Assembly: GCA_040902925.1 (NCBI GenBank)
Contig: JBBDWJ010000373.1
Location: forward strand, 1 to 10,401
Direction: 5' to 3'
Source: JBBDWJ01 sp040902925
GTDB lineage: Bacteria > Acidobacteriota > Terriglobia > Bryobacterales > UBA6623
Length of the DNA stretch: 10,401 bases
The notes beneath the pieces are model-generated. The model did no database searches. It worked only from the letters and a program-made list of their open reading frames with translations, and had not been told where the DNA came from. The position numbers and the translations under genes were made by a program. Below, piece by piece: positions 7,989-10,401 of the stretch; the first letter of the stretch is position 1, and every line of letters starts with the position of its first letter.

Positions 7989-7994
7989 TACAAT
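7989..7994 (+). promoter_or_regulatory. Possible -10 element close to the isochorismatase-family start
   Basis: TACAAT matches five of six bases of the sigma70 -10 consensus. It ends 6 nt before the ATG at 8001, so a transcript from it would start at or next to the start codon. No -35 hexamer is visible, and there is no Shine-Dalgarno in the short interval. Confidence 0.35.
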
Positions 7995-8000
7995 CGAAAC

Positions 8001-8564
8001 ATGTCGAACGCGGGCAAGCTGATTCGTCCCCACACAACGGCGCTGGTCGTTATTGATCTGCAGGAAAAGCTCGTTCCGGCGATCCACGGGCACCAGGAAG
8101 TTCTCGCCAACACCAAGAAATTGCTGCACCTGGCAAAAACGATCCAACTCAAGACGCTGGTAACGACGCAATACCGCAAAGGCCTCGGCGAGACCGTGCC
8201 GGAGATCCAGGCGCTGCTGGACGGCATCTCGGCGCTCGACAAGGTTTGTTTTGGTTGCCTGGGCGACGACTCGTTTCGTACGACGCTGGCGGAGGCCGTC
8301 CCACCCGGCGGCACGCTGTTGCTGGCCGGTATCGAGTCGCATATCTGCGTGATGCAGAGCGCGCTGGGGGCGCTCAATCAGGGCTACGGCGTGCATGTCG
8401 TCTCCGACGCGATCAGCTCGCGCTCGCTGGCGAATCATGCTCTTGGCATCGAACGCATGCGCGACGCCGGCGCGGTGATTACTTCCACCGAGATGGCGAT
8501 TTACGAGCTACTGGGGAACAGCAGCCGCCCTGAGTTCAAGCAGATGCTGCCTTATCTCAAGTAA
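8001..8564 (+). CDS. Isochorismatase-family cysteine hydrolase
   Basis: The 187-residue product is a cysteine hydrolase of the isochorismatase-like fold (YcaC/ISOC-type subgroup). The expected triad is present: Asp19 in ALVVIDLQEKL (14-24), Lys81 in LDKVCFGCL (79-87) and the nucleophile Cys116 in GIESHICVMQSA (110-121). The TSTEMAIYELLG block (161-172) is typical of this subgroup. The length fits a complete domain. The substrate is not predictable: relatives hydrolyse amides, and several have no known reaction. The frame is open to a GTG at 7929. The ATG at 8001 is chosen because the family starts about ten residues before the VVIDLQ strand, and because the extra 24 residues look non-conserved. 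It follows the GNAT gene in the same direction and faces the antitoxin-like gene, with only 52 nt between the two stops. Confidence 0.92.
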   Translation: MSNAGKLIRPHTTALVVIDLQEKLVPAIHGHQEVLANTKKLLHLAKTIQLKTLVTTQYRKGLGETVPEIQALLDGISALDKVCFGCLGDDSFRTTLAEAVPPGGTLLLAGIESHICVMQSALGALNQGYGVHVVSDAISSRSLANHALGIERMRDAGAVITSTEMAIYELLGNSSRPEFKQMLPYLK

Positions 8565-8616
8565 CCGCGAGTGGACTGGCGCAGGCCATCGGTCTGACGC
8601 GCAGGGTCCGGCCAGA

Positions 8617-8823
8617 CTATTTGTCGAGCCATCGCGACATGCGCTTCTCGACTTCGTCACGGGGGATCACGCGGCCCTCTTCGGCGGCAGCGAGGCCGTT
8701 GCGGATTTTTTGGCGAACGAAGATGTGGTACTGAATGTCGTCAAGGGAGCTATCGTCGGGAAGCTGATCGAGAAGCTCGCGAACTTCGTCCTTGGGCGTA
8801 GGCCTGTCGTTGGCCGTTGGCAT
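8617..8823 (-). CDS. Small antitoxin-like protein of unknown function
   Basis: The 68-residue product is charged and probably helical. It has the layout I associate with short orphan or type II antitoxin-like proteins: ELLDQLPDDSSLDDIQYHI (16-34), then VRQKIRNGLAAAEEGRVI (36-53) and a closing EVEKRMSRWL (57-66). Similar proteins often sit next to a RelE/ParE-like toxin gene. Here no toxin lies on either side: the 52 nt downstream are too short and the upstream 415 nt carry none. It may therefore be a solitary antitoxin, a remnant, or a family with another role. The ATG at 8821-8823 has GGGAG about 12 nt upstream. Family assignment is from recalled pattern, not a search. The gene is convergent with the isochorismatase-family hydrolase. 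Confidence 0.75.
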   Translation of the reverse strand: MPTANDRPTPKDEVRELLDQLPDDSSLDDIQYHIFVRQKIRNGLAAAEEGRVIPRDEVEKRMSRWLDK

Positions 8824-8926
8824 GGTGGTGGGGCTCCCGGTTTATTTTACCTTTCCGCCGCCGCCGGGGCTGGAGATGGGAGAAAGGGAGATTCGGTGCA
8901 GGGATCGCGCCGCTTTACGGCGAGGG

Positions 8927-8997
8927 ACAGGCGGGAGCGTCACAGGCGCTAACTTCACAGGAAGGCGAGAGCGCCTGTCCGTACTTGGCCTGTCCGT
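8927..8997. repeat. Cluster of ACAGG/CCTGT repeats with 15-bp spacing
   Basis: ACAGG occurs at 8927, 8942 and 8957, exactly 15 nt apart; the first two are ACAGGCG. The complement CCTGT follows at 8974 and 8989, again 15 nt apart, within a perfect 10-bp direct repeat GCCTGTCCGT (8973-8982 and 8988-8997). An 11-bp core AGGCGGGAGCG (8929-8939) recurs as AGGCGAGAGCG (8963-8973). The second copy forms a hairpin, AGGCG (8963-8967), loop AGAG, CGCCT (8972-8976). The pattern looks like partly decayed copies of a palindromic element of the form ACAGGCG-RGAG-CGCCTGT. Function is unknown. Confidence 0.6.
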
Positions 8998-9198
8998 TTC
9001 GGCAGGTGTTTCCTGGGGTTGCCGTTCCTGGCCACTTCGGCTCTTGCTGCAATGACAGGCCAACGGTAACATAGGAACAGGTGCTGACCGGCCCAGAGCC
9101 GTCCGGCGGCGGCTGCGGGCGTGACAGCGCCGCGAGGGAGCAAAGAGGCGTCAGCTTCCACGCTAGCCTGGTTTTTGAGTCTCCCGCAGAGTCGCCGC

Positions 9199-9220
9199 CG
9201 CTATGCGGTCCTCGATAGCG
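9199..9220. repeat. 6-bp inverted repeat in the pdxS leader
   Basis: CGCTAT (9199-9204) and ATAGCG (9215-9220) are perfect inverted arms around a 10-nt loop. An alternative tight hairpin CCGC-TAT-GCGG (9198-9208) overlaps it. The structure ends 6 nt before the Shine-Dalgarno of pdxS, so it could modulate initiation or be an operator. This is inference from position only. Confidence 0.35.
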
Positions 9221-9226
9221 TGAACT

Positions 9227-9233
9227 GAGGTGA
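9227..9233 (+). promoter_or_regulatory. Shine-Dalgarno deciding the pdxS start
   Basis: GAGGTGA matches seven consecutive bases of the canonical anti-Shine-Dalgarno complement and lies 5 nt before the ATG at 9239. The alternative GTG at 9230 is part of this site, so it is not a plausible start. Confidence 0.8.
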
Positions 9234-9238
9234 CCACA

Positions 9239-10123
9239 ATGTATCTGACCGAAGAGTTTCGGCTCAAAATAGGTTTGGCGGAAATGCTCAAGGGCGGCGT
9301 CATCATGGACGTCACCAACGCCGAGCAGGCCCTGATCGCGGAGAAGGCCGGCGCTTGCGCCGTCATGGCCCTCGAGCGCGTCCCTTCCGACATCCGTAAG
9401 GATGGCGGCGTGGCTCGCATGGCCAACATCTCGAAGATGCGCGAGATCATGCAGACGGTCAGCATTCCGGTGATGGCGAAATGCCGCATCGGCCATTTTG
9501 CCGAAGCGCAGATCCTACAGGCTCTCGAAGTCGACTACATCGACGAGAGCGAAGTGCTCACCCCGGCCGACGAAGAGCACCATGTGGACAAATGGGGTTA
9601 CAAAGTCCCGTTCGTGTGCGGCGCGCGAAACCTGGGCGAAGCTTTGCGGCGTATCGGCGAGGGCGCGGCGATGATCCGCACCAAAGGCGAAGCCGGCTCA
9701 GGAAACATCGTTGAAGCCGTCCGCCACATGCGCACCATTCAGAAACAGATGAAACAGCTCACCGTGATGGGCAAGGAAGAGCTCAGCGCGGCCGCGAAAG
9801 AATTGCAAGCGCCGCGCGAGCTGGTTGAGTACGTCGCCGAGCACGGCAAGCTGCCGGTGCCGAATTTTTCGGCGGGCGGCATCGCCACCCCAGCCGACGC
9901 CTCCTTGGTCATGCAACTAGGCGCCGAGGCCGTCTTCGTCGGATCGGGCATTTTCAAGTCCTCTGACCCCGACGCCCGCGCCCGCGCGATCGTCAAAGCG
10001 GCAACCTTTTACAACGACCCCGAAAAGTTGCTCGAAGCCAGCCGCGAGCTGGGTGAGCCAATGCCCGGACTCGAGATCTCCAAGGTTCCCGAGGGCGAGC
10101 TGATGCAAACCCGGGGATGGTGA
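9239..10123 (+). CDS. pdxS: Pyridoxal 5'-phosphate synthase subunit PdxS
   Basis: PdxS is the synthase subunit of the deoxyxylulose-independent vitamin B6 route. It joins ribose 5-phosphate, glyceraldehyde 3-phosphate and ammonia from PdxT into pyridoxal 5'-phosphate, as a cytoplasmic dodecamer. The 294-residue length is that of known PdxS proteins. Catalytic residues fall at canonical numbers: Asp24 in GGVIMDV (19-25), Lys81 in PVMAKCRIGHF (77-87), which binds the sugar as a Schiff base, and Lys149 in MIRTKGEAGSGN (145-156), which takes over the intermediate. The phosphate-binding loop NFSAGGIATPADA and the barrel end QLGAEAVFVGSGIFKSSDP are intact, and the C-terminus ends QTRGW. The ATG at 9239, not the GTG at 9230, gives this numbering and has a strong GAGGTGA 5 nt upstream. 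pdxT follows 55 nt downstream, so the pair is very probably an operon. Confidence 0.98.
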   Translation: MYLTEEFRLKIGLAEMLKGGVIMDVTNAEQALIAEKAGACAVMALERVPSDIRKDGGVARMANISKMREIMQTVSIPVMAKCRIGHFAEAQILQALEVDYIDESEVLTPADEEHHVDKWGYKVPFVCGARNLGEALRRIGEGAAMIRTKGEAGSGNIVEAVRHMRTIQKQMKQLTVMGKEELSAAAKELQAPRELVEYVAEHGKLPVPNFSAGGIATPADASLVMQLGAEAVFVGSGIFKSSDPDARARAIVKAATFYNDPEKLLEASRELGEPMPGLEISKVPEGELMQTRGW

Positions 10124-10178
10124 GAGCCACCGGCGCCGCCAGCGGGGCGCTCGTGTCCCCAGCGGCCGGGTTTCCGTC

Positions 10179-10401
10179 ATGAAGATCGGTGTGCTCTCTC
10201 TGCAGGGCGATTTTGAGGCCCATGGCCGCATGCTCGCACGGCTCGGCGTCGAACCGGTTTACGTTCGCACGCCTTCCCAGCTTGCCGAAGTGCAGGGTTT
10301 GATCATCCCCGGCGGCGAAAGCACCACGATGCTCAAGCTGCTCGACGAGGAAAAGCTGTTCGACCCGATCGTCGATTTCGCGGGCAGGAATTCGATGTTT
10401 G
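10179..10401 (+). CDS. pdxT: Pyridoxal 5'-phosphate synthase glutaminase PdxT, partial (5' end)
   Basis: The gene runs off the right edge; the first 74 residues are visible. PdxT is a class I glutaminase that releases ammonia from glutamine and passes it to PdxS. The N-terminus MKIGVLSLQGDFEAH (1-15) is family-typical, with the LQGDFEAH block (8-15). The oxyanion-hole motif IIPGGESTT is at 42-50. The nucleophile Cys, which normally follows a few residues after the last visible MF (73-74), is beyond the window, so activity cannot be confirmed. The ATG has only a weak GGG 8 nt upstream; translation may be partly coupled to pdxS. The 55-nt gap between the genes holds two CCAGCGG copies 20 nt apart (10139, 10159). 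Confidence 0.95.
   Translation, partial: MKIGVLSLQGDFEAHGRMLARLGVEPVYVRTPSQLAEVQGLIIPGGESTTMLKLLDEEKLFDPIVDFAGRNSMF

Larger units (their letters stand above)
8824..9238. other. 415-nt divergent intergenic region upstream of pdxS
   Basis: This region holds the promoters of the leftward small gene and of rightward pdxS. I see no convincing protein gene; open frames here lack Shine-Dalgarno sites and family features. It carries a cluster of short direct and inverted repeats (8927-8997, listed separately), two CCTGG copies 15 nt apart (9012, 9027), and ACAGG at 9055 and 9077. A weak promoter candidate is TTGCTG (9044-9049), 17 nt before TAACAT (9067-9072), which would give pdxS a leader of about 160 nt. 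A small inverted repeat (9199-9220) lies just before the pdxS ribosome binding site. No known riboswitch was recognised. Confidence 0.55.

Noticed and set aside
8565..8616. Toxin gene or bidirectional terminator between the convergent genes
   Set aside because: The 52 nt are too short for a toxin gene. The only paired arms (CTGGC at 8576 and GCCAG at 8611) are 30 nt apart and lack a T-tract.
8710..9074. Several rightward frames of 80-87 codons across the gap before pdxS
   Set aside because: They overlap each other and the antitoxin-like gene, cross the repeat cluster, and are of biased composition; all look like chance frames.

Overview
The window is a GC-rich bacterial chromosome segment carrying mostly ordinary housekeeping and metabolic genes. 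The mix suggests Planctomycetota (possibly Pirellulales-like), with Acidobacteriota as the main alternative. It holds a twin-arginine (Tat) exported Gfo/Idh/MocA oxidoreductase, a long orphan MacB/FtsX-type permease with no ATPase, a YgfZ-like folate-binding protein, a PP2C phosphatase, a short antitoxin-like protein, and several genes without a clear Shine-Dalgarno sequence. This placement is inferred from gene content; there is no rRNA or other taxonomic marker.

Layout. Bases 1-2582 are read leftwards: a CopD/HemJ-like four-helix membrane protein, then ygfZ 42 nt downstream (probably one transcript), then after a 326-nt gap a PP2C-type Ser/Thr phosphatase. A divergent intergenic region (2583-2698) separates these from a rightward series: an MBL-fold hydrolase of the glyoxalase-II type, an 802-residue orphan permease, the Tat-exported oxidoreductase, a GNAT acetyltransferase and an isochorismatase-family hydrolase. 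A leftward 68-residue antitoxin-like gene faces the hydrolase tail to tail. A 415-nt non-coding region with short palindromic and 15-bp periodic repeats follows, and then pdxS and the start of pdxT, which runs off the right edge.

How the genes work together. The only clear pathway unit is pdxS-pdxT, the two subunits of the ribose-5-phosphate-dependent pyridoxal 5'-phosphate synthase. All named PdxS catalytic residues (D24, K81, K149) fall at the canonical positions. The other genes look like single-function housekeeping genes placed side by side, with no shared pathway visible. I looked for a previously undescribed multi-gene system and found none. The items most worth a second look are the repeat cluster upstream of pdxS, the antitoxin-like gene without a toxin, two possibly near-leaderless genes, and a small candidate ORF antisense to the ygfZ 3' end.
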